Shown one piece after another: positions 34,158 through 41,258 of a stretch of DNA of 45,612 nucleotides. Made by a program: the position numbers and the translations under genes. Position 1 is the first letter of the stretch. Every line of letters starts with the position of its first letter. This DNA comes from Actinomycetota bacterium (lineage in GTDB: Bacteria; Actinomycetota; Actinomycetes; Streptosporangiales; Streptosporangiaceae): the NCBI GenBank assembly GCA_003164955.1, contig PLRW01000349.1, positions 2,153 to 47,764 of the forward strand. Reading direction: 5' to 3'. Under the pieces are notes generated by a model, which saw only the letters and a program-made list of their open reading frames with translations, was not told the origin of the DNA and searched no databases.

Positions 34158-35235
34158 GGGGCTCACCGCCGACCTGGAAGCTGTCAAGCGGCCGGTGGAC
34201 GCGCGAGGCGGGATAACGCATCGGGTGCGACATGCGGATGTCGGCCACTGCGAAGCATCGGCGCAGCCAACGGTCACGACTGTCGTACCGCGGCGAGAAC
34301 GCGGTACGGCCGTGGACCGCCTTGCGGTTGTCGACGATCAGCATGTCGCCAGGCTCCAGCGCCACGCCCACGAGCGACCCGAACATGTGCTGGCGCAGCT
34401 CCTCGAGCGCGTCGCGTGCCATTTCGTTCATCGGCTCGGTGGCGTGGAAGTCGACGCACAGGTCCGGATCGGTCAGGCATCCGCTGAGCACCGGCTTCGG
34501 GCGTGAGTACGTCGTCACGTCGGCACCCGCGAACGAGCTCGCCAGCCTGATCCTGTACCAGGGCTCGCGGAGAACCCCCACTACTTCCGGCTCGAGCTGG
34601 GCCAGGACCGCGCGAATACCGCAGGCCACGGTCATCGCTTCGCTGGCGTGGTCAGAGCGAAGCGCCAGCAGGCTCAGGAAGGCGGGCTTGTTGGGATGGA
34701 ACCCATCCTCGGTGTGCAATTCGAGCAGCGTGCTGCCCGTATTCTCCTGCTGGTGCTCGGCGCCGGGCACAGGGCAGATGTCCTGGATGAGCCGCCCGTC
34801 CTTCTCGTCGGCGTAGGAGATCACGTCGCCGAGCACGCTCATGACCATGAGCTGCGTCATCGTGCTCCGGCTCAGTTCGCGCCACGAGCCCATAAAGGAA
34901 CCGCCGCGCGGCGTGGGTGGGAGCGGATTATCGATCGGCAGCCCGCGCAGCAGCATGATGCCGTCGCGCGAGCCCATCAGGCGAAAGTGAACCAGTGAGG
35001 CGACCAGCTCCGGAGATGCCCGGCGAATCGCAACCTCAGCCCGCACGAGGAACTCGTGGTCGTCGATCCCCTTCGCCGCGCCGTGCTCGCTCGCCAGGCG
35101 GTGCGCTACGTACGCCAGGTCCGCCGCCTCGAGCGCGCCGACCGTTAGGACCGCATCGTGCGGATCGGTGATGCGCCAAGACCGACCCGCAGAGTCGATC
35201 ACCGGCGCTGAACACATGACACTTGAAGCCGCCAT
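34150..35235 (-). CDS. Fe(II)/2-oxoglutarate oxygenase, TauD/clavaminate synthase-like
   Basis: 361 aa. The iron facial triad is H174/E176 in LLELHTEDGFHP and H308 in DNRKAVHGRTAF, with an Arg (R322 or R325) in SRDRWLRRCF to bind 2-oxoglutarate. The spacing and HxE form match the clavaminate synthase/VioC/AsnO group, which hydroxylates free or carrier-bound amino acids such as Arg and Asn, so an amino-acid C-H hydroxylation step is likely. ATG 35235 is chosen; MCSAPV six codons later is an alternative. It is the first large gene of the operon and overlaps the ThiF-like gene by 8 bp. Confidence 0.9.
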   Translation of the reverse strand: MAASSVMCSAPVIDSAGRSWRITDPHDAVLTVGALEAADLAYVAHRLASEHGAAKGIDDHEFLVRAEVAIRRASPELVASLVHFRLMGSRDGIMLLRGLPIDNPLPPTPRGGSFMGSWRELSRSTMTQLMVMSVLGDVISYADEKDGRLIQDICPVPGAEHQQENTGSTLLELHTEDGFHPNKPAFLSLLALRSDHASEAMTVACGIRAVLAQLEPEVVGVLREPWYRIRLASSFAGADVTTYSRPKPVLSGCLTDPDLCVDFHATEPMNEMARDALEELRQHMFGSLVGVALEPGDMLIVDNRKAVHGRTAFSPRYDSRDRWLRRCFAVADIRMSHPMRYPASRVHRPLDSFQVGGEPHE

Positions 35236-35469
35236 ACCTAACCCCGTCTCAATGGCCTGCTGTCTCAAGACGTCCGGCCGGCATCCCCGACAGCACGGAC
35301 GTGATCTCAGGTGGCCTGCGCATCTGGCAGCAGGCACATATGGTCAGAGACCTAGCCCGGCGACTTGATACACGGCGCGGAGCGGAACCTGCCATCGATT
35401 CGAGCCACCGCGAGCGCTCGTTTGCGGCCCAGCGCCCGTTCCCGCCCGTCAGCGCCGCGACGGATCCCA

Positions 35470-35631
35470 TCAGGCGGCGATCAGCTCCCCGAATTCGGCG
35501 ACACCGCCGGAGGGGATCAGGAAGTTAGCCGCACCGCAGCGGAGATCATCGAGCCGCGCCGATGCCGGAGAGATGACACGGTCGCGGTCGGAGTAGTAGG
35601 ACAGCCAGGCAGTTCCTGCACTTGTCGCCAT
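35470..35631 (-). CDS. Candidate small peptide upstream of oxygenase operon, 53 aa
   Basis: An open frame from ATG 35631 to TGA at 35470, 234 bp upstream of and in line with the oxygenase gene. It begins MATSAGTAWLSYYSDRD, has a middle SPASARLDDLRCGAANFLIP and ends VAEFGELIAA. About 73% of third positions are G/C, acceptable but below the best genes here, and no ribosome site is obvious. An E1-like enzyme in the operon makes a peptide substrate attractive, but this could be a chance frame or a gene remnant. Outside it, I see no gene in 35236-35788. Confidence 0.3.
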   Translation of the reverse strand: MATSAGTAWLSYYSDRDRVISPASARLDDLRCGAANFLIPSGGVAEFGELIAA

Positions 35632-35788
35632 GCCGGCTAAAAGCGCGACCGGTGAGATCTTGATATAGCGCTCCCGTCGGTATCAAACGGGCTGGCGACG
35701 CCTCCTCATCATTACCCAGGCGCATAAGCGAACGCAGCGCGTGGCCGTAGCGCAGTCCTTTAGGAGCGCAGTCCTCTTGGAGAAATCA

Positions 35789-36061
35789 GTGACCACCATG
35801 CCTGAACGAGCAGAATCCGTCTTCTCCGCTGAGGCCGGCATCGACCGGGATGCTGGTTTACTCGTCATGAATCAGCTGGCAAAGATCTTCCGCACCGCCG
35901 GTGCGGCCATTCCGTTCCCGGCGTCGGCGCAGGTCGGCGACTCGCAGCCGGACGAGACAGAGCCGGGCGTGGACGATGAGCGGCGTGCCTGGCGAACGCC
36001 CAAGTGTCCTGAGCCAGTAGTTCAGAGAATCGAACAGACGTTTGACTCGCGATGCGGCTGA
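35789..36061 (+). CDS. Uncertain 90-aa frame running into module D
   Basis: GTG 35789 has TTGGAG 6 nt upstream and opens a frame that reads MPERAESVFSAEAGIDRD, then LLVMNQLAKIFRTAGAAIPF and DSQPDETEPGVDDERRA, and continues out of frame through the tag of module D to TGA 36059. I do not recognise it. The junction with module D suggests that an older gene lost its 3' end when the module arrived, or that the frame is fortuitous. Confidence 0.3.
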   Translation: MTTMPERAESVFSAEAGIDRDAGLLVMNQLAKIFRTAGAAIPFPASAQVGDSQPDETEPGVDDERRAWRTPKCPEPVVQRIEQTFDSRCG

Positions 36062-36284
36062 CGTGGCCGAACTGCTCACCAGGTTCAGTGTCGAGCAGCT
36101 GATCACGCTTGCACTGGAGCGTGACACCGGCCTGCAAGCCGCGGACTTCGCGGACGCGGGCCAGTACATCGACCGGGTGCGCGATGACGCGCCGGCGGCG
36201 GTGCTGGATGGCACCGGCAGGGAAGTCACCTGGCTGCGCAGGCAGCTCAAAGACTGGCCGCGGACCGCACCGCCGCGCCAGTAA
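36018..36284 (+). repeat. Headless AbiEii-like module D (diverged paralogue)
   Basis: Starts with the tag TAGTTCAGAGAA and continues in frame as SNRRLTRDAADVAELLTRFS, VEQLITLALERDTGL and ADFADAGQYIDRV. This aligns with the same module of the intact gene (ASRVEPRDYVDTAAALEHYT, VDQLITLAKRLDPGL), but the DNA is clearly different, so it derives from a distinct paralogue. The tag-to-module junction falls at the same codon as in B and C. The frame is open to TAA at 36282. Confidence 0.78.
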
Positions 36285-36334
36285 GAGGAGTCAGGTGCCG
36301 GAACAGATCTGAAGCTGGCCGTGCGCGGCCGCGG

Positions 36335-36506
36335 TAGTTCAGAGAAGTAAGCCGGGGTAGAGCCACGGGATTACGTCGATACGGCGGCCGCCTTGGAGGG
36401 CTGCACCGTCGATCAGCTGATCGACTTGGCTAAGCGGCTGGATCCGGGCCTTGAGGACCGAGACTTCGCTGATGCCGGCCGGCAGTTGGACCGGATGCCC
36501 GACCAG
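36335..36506 (+). repeat. Decayed AbiEii C-terminal module E
   Basis: Starts with TAGTTCAGAGAA only 51 bp after module D ends. A 1-nt insertion in the GGGG near 36354 breaks the frame between tag and module; the rest reads VDQLIDLAKRLDPGLEDRDF and GRQLDRMPDQ, closest to module C. Homology stops at 36506, before the last ~25 codons of the parent gene, and unrelated sequence follows up to the flavoprotein gene end at 36542. Confidence 0.8.
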
Positions 36507-36541
36507 CGGAACCATCCAGCGCAAAAACAACGCAGCATCGG

Positions 36542-37984
36542 TCACCGGCTACGCGGCGGCCGGCTGAGCAGGGCCCGGGAGCCATGCCCTCCGTAAGCTT
36601 CCCAGCGCCCGGTTTCGCGGAGCCAGGCTTGGGCGCCTATCTGGATGGCGTCCCATGGGCTGCCGAGGGGTGGCGTATAGGACAGGTCCAGGTCGCTGAG
36701 CCCGTCGACGGTCATGGCGTGGAAGATGGCGGTGGCGGCGATGTCGACGCGCTTGGCGATCTCGGCGTGCCGGTGCCCGAACAGCTGCACGCCGAGGAGC
36801 TGCCCGGTGCCGCGGTCGCCGGTGAACCGCATGGTGATGCGGTGGCTGCCGGGATAGTAGGCCTTGTGGTCATCAGCCTCGGACTGGACGGTGACCGGGT
36901 CGTACCCGGCAGCGGCAGCTTCGTGGTCGCGCAGCCCGGTGCGCGCGGCGGCCTGGTCAAAGATCTTCACCACCTGGGTGCCCAGGCTCCCCGCGAACTC
37001 CCGGTCCCCGCCGAGGGCGTTCTCCCCGGCCACGCGGCCCTGCTTGTGGGCGGTGGTGCCGAGTGGCAGGTAGGTCTCGCCGAGCAGCCGGTGCCAGGTG
37101 ACCACGCAGTCCCCGGCGGCGTATACGTCAGGGAGATTGGTCCGCATGCCGCGGTCCACGGCGATCGCGCTCCTGACCCCCAGCGCAGCTCCCGCGCTGG
37201 CCGCCAGGGTGGTGTCGGGGCGGACACCCACAACGACCAGGACCATGTCAGCCTGCCGGGTCACCGCCGTGCCGTCAGCGGCGGCGGCCTCCACCTGGAG
37301 CTGTCCCGCCTCGCCGCCCGTGCGGGTGATCCGCCGCACCGTGGTGCCGGTCAGGACCTCAGCGCCGCGGTCGGCGAGCTGGGCGCGGACGAGATGGCCG
37401 AGCGCGGGATCGACGGTGGGCAGCACCTCGGGCAGCTGTTCCATCTGGATGACGTGCAGGCCGCGGGTGGTGAGGGCGTCGGCCATCTCCAGGCCGATGT
37501 ACCCGGCGCCGACGATCACCGCGGTGCCCGGTGTCTTGTCCTCCAGGGTGCGCATGACGGCGAACGTGTCGCCCATCGAGTGCAGCAGGTGCACGCCATC
37601 ATCGGGGCCCAGCGCTTCCAGGCCGCCGATCGGCGGGCGGACCGGGACCGCGCCGGTACCGATGACGAGCTTGTCGTAGGCGAGCAGCTCCTCATGCCCC
37701 CCGGGGCCGGTGACGAGGAGCTTGCGGTCAGGGACATCGATCCGGCGGGCGGTGGTGTCCAGCCGGAGGCTCATCCCGGTGGCTTCCAGGTCAGCGGTGG
37801 TGCGGTGGGCGAGGTTACGCCAGTGGGTGACCTCCCCGGAGACGTAGTAGGGGATGCCGCAGATCGAGAAGTTCGGGTAGGCGTCCGCGACGACCACGCT
37901 GACCTCGGCGCCGGGGTCGAGCTCGCGGGCCCGCAGCGCGGCGCTGATCCCCGCGTCGCTGCCGCCGATCATGACCAGATGCAT
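36542..37984 (-). CDS. FAD-dependent pyridine nucleotide-disulfide oxidoreductase (CoA-disulfide reductase-like)
   Basis: 480 aa. FAD motif MIGGSDAGISAALRAREL, the single redox Cys42 in FSICGIPYYVSGEV (as in CoA-disulfide reductases and NADH oxidases), NAD(P) motif AVIVGAGYIGLEMADAL, and the FAD motif DVYAAGDCVVTWHRL; a C-terminal dimerisation domain follows. ATG 37984 has GGAGGG 8 nt upstream. It is divergent from the ArsR-ArsC fusion and near arsA/arsD, and such flavoproteins recur in actinobacterial ars loci, so it probably supplies thiol reducing power or acts in arsenic redox chemistry; this is inferred from context. Confidence 0.88.
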   Translation of the reverse strand: MHLVMIGGSDAGISAALRARELDPGAEVSVVVADAYPNFSICGIPYYVSGEVTHWRNLAHRTTADLEATGMSLRLDTTARRIDVPDRKLLVTGPGGHEELLAYDKLVIGTGAVPVRPPIGGLEALGPDDGVHLLHSMGDTFAVMRTLEDKTPGTAVIVGAGYIGLEMADALTTRGLHVIQMEQLPEVLPTVDPALGHLVRAQLADRGAEVLTGTTVRRITRTGGEAGQLQVEAAAADGTAVTRQADMVLVVVGVRPDTTLAASAGAALGVRSAIAVDRGMRTNLPDVYAAGDCVVTWHRLLGETYLPLGTTAHKQGRVAGENALGGDREFAGSLGTQVVKIFDQAAARTGLRDHEAAAAGYDPVTVQSEADDHKAYYPGSHRITMRFTGDRGTGQLLGVQLFGHRHAEIAKRVDIAATAIFHAMTVDGLSDLDLSYTPPLGSPWDAIQIGAQAWLRETGRWEAYGGHGSRALLSRPPRSR

Positions 37985-38009
37985 GGCTGGATCCCTCCGG
38001 GTCGTGCGG

Positions 38010-38162
38010 TCAATGGGACGGGCCGTGGCCGGGCAGCGGTCCGGCCGCCGCCGTGGCGCCGCCGGGCGTCGCGTGGGCCTGCGCCGCCTCAGCCTGGCTG
38101 GCGTGGTGGGGGAAGAGGATGTCGGAGGCCTGCGCCGGGGTCAGGCGGGGATACAGGGCCAT
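38010..38162 (-). CDS. Candidate 50-aa His-containing peptide before flavoprotein gene
   Basis: An open frame from ATG 38162 to TGA 38010, 25 bp before the flavoprotein start. It begins MALYPRLTPAQASDILFPHH, then QAEAAQAHATPGGATAAAG, and ends HGPSH; five His residues could bind metal. Against it, the ATG lies inside the -10 box of the symmetric promoter at 38161-38192, so a transcript from that promoter would start downstream of it. It may be a leader-region frame rather than a gene. Confidence 0.3.
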   Translation of the reverse strand: MALYPRLTPAQASDILFPHHASQAEAAQAHATPGGATAAAGPLPGHGPSH

Positions 38163-38192
38163 CTTGACGGACAAAGATAGGTCAGTCAAGAT
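38161..38192. promoter_or_regulatory. Symmetric divergent promoter/operator of arsR-arsC
   Basis: ATCTTGAC (38161-38168) and GTCAAGAT (38185-38192) are perfect inverted repeats. On the plus strand TTGACG (38164-38169), a 17-bp spacer and CAAGAT (38187-38192) form a promoter ending 7 nt before ATG 38200, fitting a leaderless arsR-arsC transcript. The minus strand carries the same elements (TTGACT, 17 bp, CAAGAT) facing the flavoprotein gene. An ArsR-type repressor binding the repeat would block both. Confidence 0.65.
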
Positions 38193-38199
38193 TGAGTCA

Positions 38200-38877
38200 A
38201 TGAACACTGAGCAAATGGCTGACGTGGCCGCCCGGGCCGCGGTGCATGCGGCGCTGGCCGACCCGGCCCGGCTGCTGATCACCGACATCCTCGCCGCCGG
38301 CGACGTCTCCCCGTCGGAACTGGCGGCCATGCTGGCGATGCCGTCCAACCTGCTCGCCCACCATCTGCACGTGCTCGAGCAGGCCGGATTGCTCACGCGC
38401 CGCCGTTCCGAGGGGGACCGCCGCCGCAGTTACCTGCGGCTGGTACCGGGCGCGCTCGATTCGCTCAGCTACCTGCCGTCGCGCCGGGCGCGGCGGGTGC
38501 TGTTCGTGTGCACCGCTAACTCGGCGCGTTCGCATCTGGCGGCCGCGCTGTGGCGCCGGGCCAGTAAGGTCCCGGCGGCATCAGCCGGAACCCATCCCGC
38601 CGCGATGATCGCGGCGGGCGCGATCGCCGCCGCGGGGCGGCATCACTTGCCGCTGCGCCGCCAGCAGCCGCGGCATATCAGCCGGGTACGCCAGGACGGC
38701 GACCTAGTCGTCACGGTATGCGACCGGGCCCGCGAGGAGCTCGGCCCGCTGGCGGCGGTGCACTGGTCAGTCCCCGACCCGGTACCAGCCGGAGACCCCG
38801 ATAGCTTCGACGCAGCCCTGGCTGAGCTGGGTCATCGCATCGAGCGGTTCGCGCCGAGCCTCACCGCTGCTCCCTGA
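38200..38877 (+). CDS. ArsR-ArsC fusion: metalloregulator joined to arsenate reductase
   Basis: 225 aa from ATG 38200. Residues ~1-90 are an ArsR-type winged helix (HAALADPARLLITDILAAGD, SELAAMLAMPSNLLAHHLHV, LTRRRSEGDRRRSYL). Residues ~100-225 are a low-molecular-weight phosphatase-type arsenate reductase with the catalytic loop VLFVCTANSARSHL (CX5R) and LVVTVCDRAREELG, and the acid loop WSVPDPVPAGDPDSF. The second resolving Cys of thioredoxin-coupled ArsC is not evident, which suits a mycothiol-type mechanism. One protein would thus sense and reduce. It converges with arsA and overlaps its 3' end by 111 bp. Confidence 0.88.
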   Translation: MNTEQMADVAARAAVHAALADPARLLITDILAAGDVSPSELAAMLAMPSNLLAHHLHVLEQAGLLTRRRSEGDRRRSYLRLVPGALDSLSYLPSRRARRVLFVCTANSARSHLAAALWRRASKVPAASAGTHPAAMIAAGAIAAAGRHHLPLRRQQPRHISRVRQDGDLVVTVCDRAREELGPLAAVHWSVPDPVPAGDPDSFDAALAELGHRIERFAPSLTAAP

Positions 38878-40677
38878 CCCTGGCATGCCTGCCGGTGCGC
38901 GCTGTCCCCGGCGGGCCGGTGACTTTGTGTGGCCGGGTGCGGCCAGTGCGGCCAGGTGTTCCTCCCCGGTGGGTTCGGTGGCGCGGAGGGGCACGAGGGC
39001 GATCCGGCCGGCCAGGGCGCTCACCCGCTCGATCGGCCCGGCCTCGCTGGCGGCGCGCAGCCGGAGGAACGGCGCCTGGGGGCGGGCGGCGGCGATGGAG
39101 TTGTTGATGACCCACGCCCAGGGACGGATACCTGCGCGTTCCAGGTCTTCCTGCAGGTCCTGGGCTTCCAGGACCGGTGTGGTCTCGGCGAGGGTCACCA
39201 GGATGACCTTCGTCTGGGCTGGGTCCTGCAGGCGCATGAGGGGGGTGGTGAAGCTCGCCGAGCCTTTCATGTGGCGGGCGATCTCGCGGTGGTAGGAGCC
39301 GGTGGCGTCCAGCAGCAGCAGTGTGTGCCCGGTGGGTGCGGTGTCGACGACGACGAAGCGGCGCCTGGATTCGCTGAGCACCCTGGAGAACTGCTGGAAG
39401 ACCGCGATCTCCTCGGTGCAGGGGGACAGCAGGTCCTCGGCCAGCACCGCCCGCCCGGCTTCGTCCAGGTCTTTGCCCTTCGTGGCCATCACATGGTCGC
39501 GGTAGGCCTGGACCGCCGCAACGGGATCGATGCGGGAGACCTGCAGGCCGTCGACGGTGCCGTGCAGTGTCCCGGTGAGGTTCGCTGCCGGGTCGGTGGT
39601 GGTCAGGTGCACCTGGTGGCCGGCGTGGGCCAGCGCGACGGCGATGGCCGCGGCGATGGTGGTCTTGCCGACCCCGCCCTTGCCCATGCACATGACCAGT
39701 CCGTGATCGGCCCGCAGGATCTCGCCGACCAGCCTGGCCAGGGGCGCATCGGGGAGATCCGGCAGTGGGGGCGAGCAGGTTCCGGCGGTCGTGCTGGCCG
39801 CGCTGAAAAGCGTGCTCAGGGTCTCCACGCCGACCATGTTCGCCGCCTTGAGGGACAGCATGTCGCGCGGCAGGCCAGCGATCGCGGGCGGCATGGCAGC
39901 CAGGGCGCTGGCCTCCCTGGCCCGCACGGCCCGGGTGAGGTGGTCCTCACCGGCCGTCTGGGGCAGGACAGCGTTGATGACGACGTACTGGCCGGTGATG
40001 CCGATCTGCCCGAGTTCACCGCTGGTGCGCTCGATCTCGGCCAGCGCCGAGGCCTGCGGGCGGCCGACCAGGACCATCCTCGTCTGGCCCGGGTCCTGCA
40101 GCGCGCCGACAGCCCGCGCGTACACGGCTTTCTGCTTCTCCAGGCCAGACAGCGGGCCCAGGCAGGACGCGTCGCCCTTGCCCGCCGCCAGGAAGTCAGT
40201 CCACGACCCGGGAAGCTGCAGCAGGCGGATGGTATGACCCGTCGGCGCGGTGTCGAACACGACATGGTCATACCGGCCGGTCAGGCTCTCGTCGGCCAGC
40301 AGGGCAGTGAACTCATTGAACGAGGCGATCTCGGTCGTGCACGAACCGGACAGCTGCTCGGTGATCATGGCCAGCTCTTTGTCCGGGAGCAGCCCGCGCA
40401 CCGGGGCGATGATCCGCTCGCGGTAGGCCTCCGCTGCCTGCCCGGGGTTGATCTCCAGGGCCGACAAGCCAGGCACCTGGTCAACCGGGGTGATGGTGTT
40501 GCCGATCGTGACGCCGAGGACCTGCCCGACGTTGGACGCCGGGTCCGTGCTGACCAGCAGCACCCGCCTGGCGCGGCCAGCCAGCTGCAAGGCTGCGGCG
40601 CAGGCGACGGACGTCTTGCCGACCCCTCCCTTGCCCGTGAAGAACAGGAACCGCGGGGGGGTTTCCAGGAACTTCAT
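38767..40677 (-). CDS. arsA: Arsenite-transporting ATPase ArsA, duplicated form
   Basis: 636 aa with two homologous ATPase halves: P-loops GKGGVGKTS (15-23) and GKGGVGKTT (332-340), and DTAPTGHT signatures in both halves. Arsenite-binding Cys are visible in SGSCTTEIASF (C113) and LSPCTEEIAVF. It drives an arsenite permease, which is absent from the window. ATG 40677 gives the family-typical MKFLETPPRFLFFTGKG start; ATG 40695 is an upstream alternative overlapping arsD. Normal homology ends around EEHLAALAA, and the last ~60 residues are Gly/Arg-rich and antisense to arsR-arsC, so the original stop seems to have been lost. arsD precedes it by 8 bp. Confidence 0.92.
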   Translation of the reverse strand: MKFLETPPRFLFFTGKGGVGKTSVACAAALQLAGRARRVLLVSTDPASNVGQVLGVTIGNTITPVDQVPGLSALEINPGQAAEAYRERIIAPVRGLLPDKELAMITEQLSGSCTTEIASFNEFTALLADESLTGRYDHVVFDTAPTGHTIRLLQLPGSWTDFLAAGKGDASCLGPLSGLEKQKAVYARAVGALQDPGQTRMVLVGRPQASALAEIERTSGELGQIGITGQYVVINAVLPQTAGEDHLTRAVRAREASALAAMPPAIAGLPRDMLSLKAANMVGVETLSTLFSAASTTAGTCSPPLPDLPDAPLARLVGEILRADHGLVMCMGKGGVGKTTIAAAIAVALAHAGHQVHLTTTDPAANLTGTLHGTVDGLQVSRIDPVAAVQAYRDHVMATKGKDLDEAGRAVLAEDLLSPCTEEIAVFQQFSRVLSESRRRFVVVDTAPTGHTLLLLDATGSYHREIARHMKGSASFTTPLMRLQDPAQTKVILVTLAETTPVLEAQDLQEDLERAGIRPWAWVINNSIAAARPQAPFLRLRAASEAGPIERVSALAGRIALVPLRATEPTGEEHLAALAAPGHTKSPARRGQRAPAGMPGSGSSGEARREPLDAMTQLSQGCVEAIGVSGWYRVGD

Positions 40678-40685
40678 CCCGCTGG

Positions 40686-41072
40686 CTAGCAGCATCCGGC
40701 CGGCCCGCAGCTGTCGCCGGTGACGGCGGTCAGCCCCAGCTCGGTCACGCCCGCCGGGGCGGCCACGCTGGCCAGGCCCGCGTAACGGAGCAGCTGATCC
40801 CGGGCCGGGTACCGGCCGGTGGCGACGGTTACGCCGTCGACCATGGTCAGTGGCAGCCCCTCAGATCCGGCCACCTCCAGGAAGGAGCGCACGCTGTCGT
40901 TCCCGGCAAAGGCGGCCGGGTCGCTGGCCAGGTTGTGCCGGGAGATGTCGGCGCCCAGGCTCTTGAGGTGATCGACGTCGGCGGTGAATGTCACCAGGGC
41001 CTGGTCGGGGTCGGGGCCGCACACCCCGGTGCTGCAGCACCGGGGTGGCTCGTAGACGTTGATCACGGGCAT
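40686..41072 (-). CDS. arsD: Arsenite metallochaperone ArsD
   Basis: 128 aa. ArsD passes arsenite to ArsA. The three essential Cys are present as C12, C13 and C18 in PPRCCSTGVCGPD, and the C-terminal vicinal Cys pair is in DSCGPAGCC; TFTADVDHLKSLGADISRHN and LPLTMVDGVTVATGRYPA complete the thioredoxin-like fold. ATG 41072 has GAGGAG 6 nt upstream. It is the first gene of arsDA and is divergent from arsR (41259), sharing a 186-bp control region. Confidence 0.95.
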   Translation of the reverse strand: MPVINVYEPPRCCSTGVCGPDPDQALVTFTADVDHLKSLGADISRHNLASDPAAFAGNDSVRSFLEVAGSEGLPLTMVDGVTVATGRYPARDQLLRYAGLASVAAPAGVTELGLTAVTGDSCGPAGCC

Positions 41073-41194
41073 GGCGTTCTCCTCTTAGCAGGCCGGGTTA
41101 GCGTGGCCCTCGTCCTGGCCACTGACTTCAAGAACCAGGTGGGCACGCGGCGCTGGAAGCTCCAGTCACCACGCCCGCCCCTCCGGCTTTCCTT

Positions 41195-41252
41195 ATCGAT
41201 AAACATCGATGCAGACTCCAGCTTGCCAGCCTGGATAGATAACCGTCAAGAT
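41195..41252. promoter_or_regulatory. ars control region between arsD and arsR
   Basis: ATCGAT at 41195-41200 and 41205-41210 lie 4 bp apart in an A/T-rich patch, an imperfect palindrome typical of ArsR-family operators. CAAGAT (41247-41252), preceded by TTGCCA (41223-41228) at 18 bp, ends 6 nt before arsR ATG 41259, the same GTCAAGAT box as at 38185-38192, suggesting a second leaderless ArsR gene. Confidence 0.5.
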
Positions 41253-41258
41253 AGAGGA

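Noticed and set aside
38929..40689. Plus-strand open frame of ~586 codons
   Set aside because: It mirrors arsA, whose P-loops and DTAPTGHT motifs fix the minus strand as coding.
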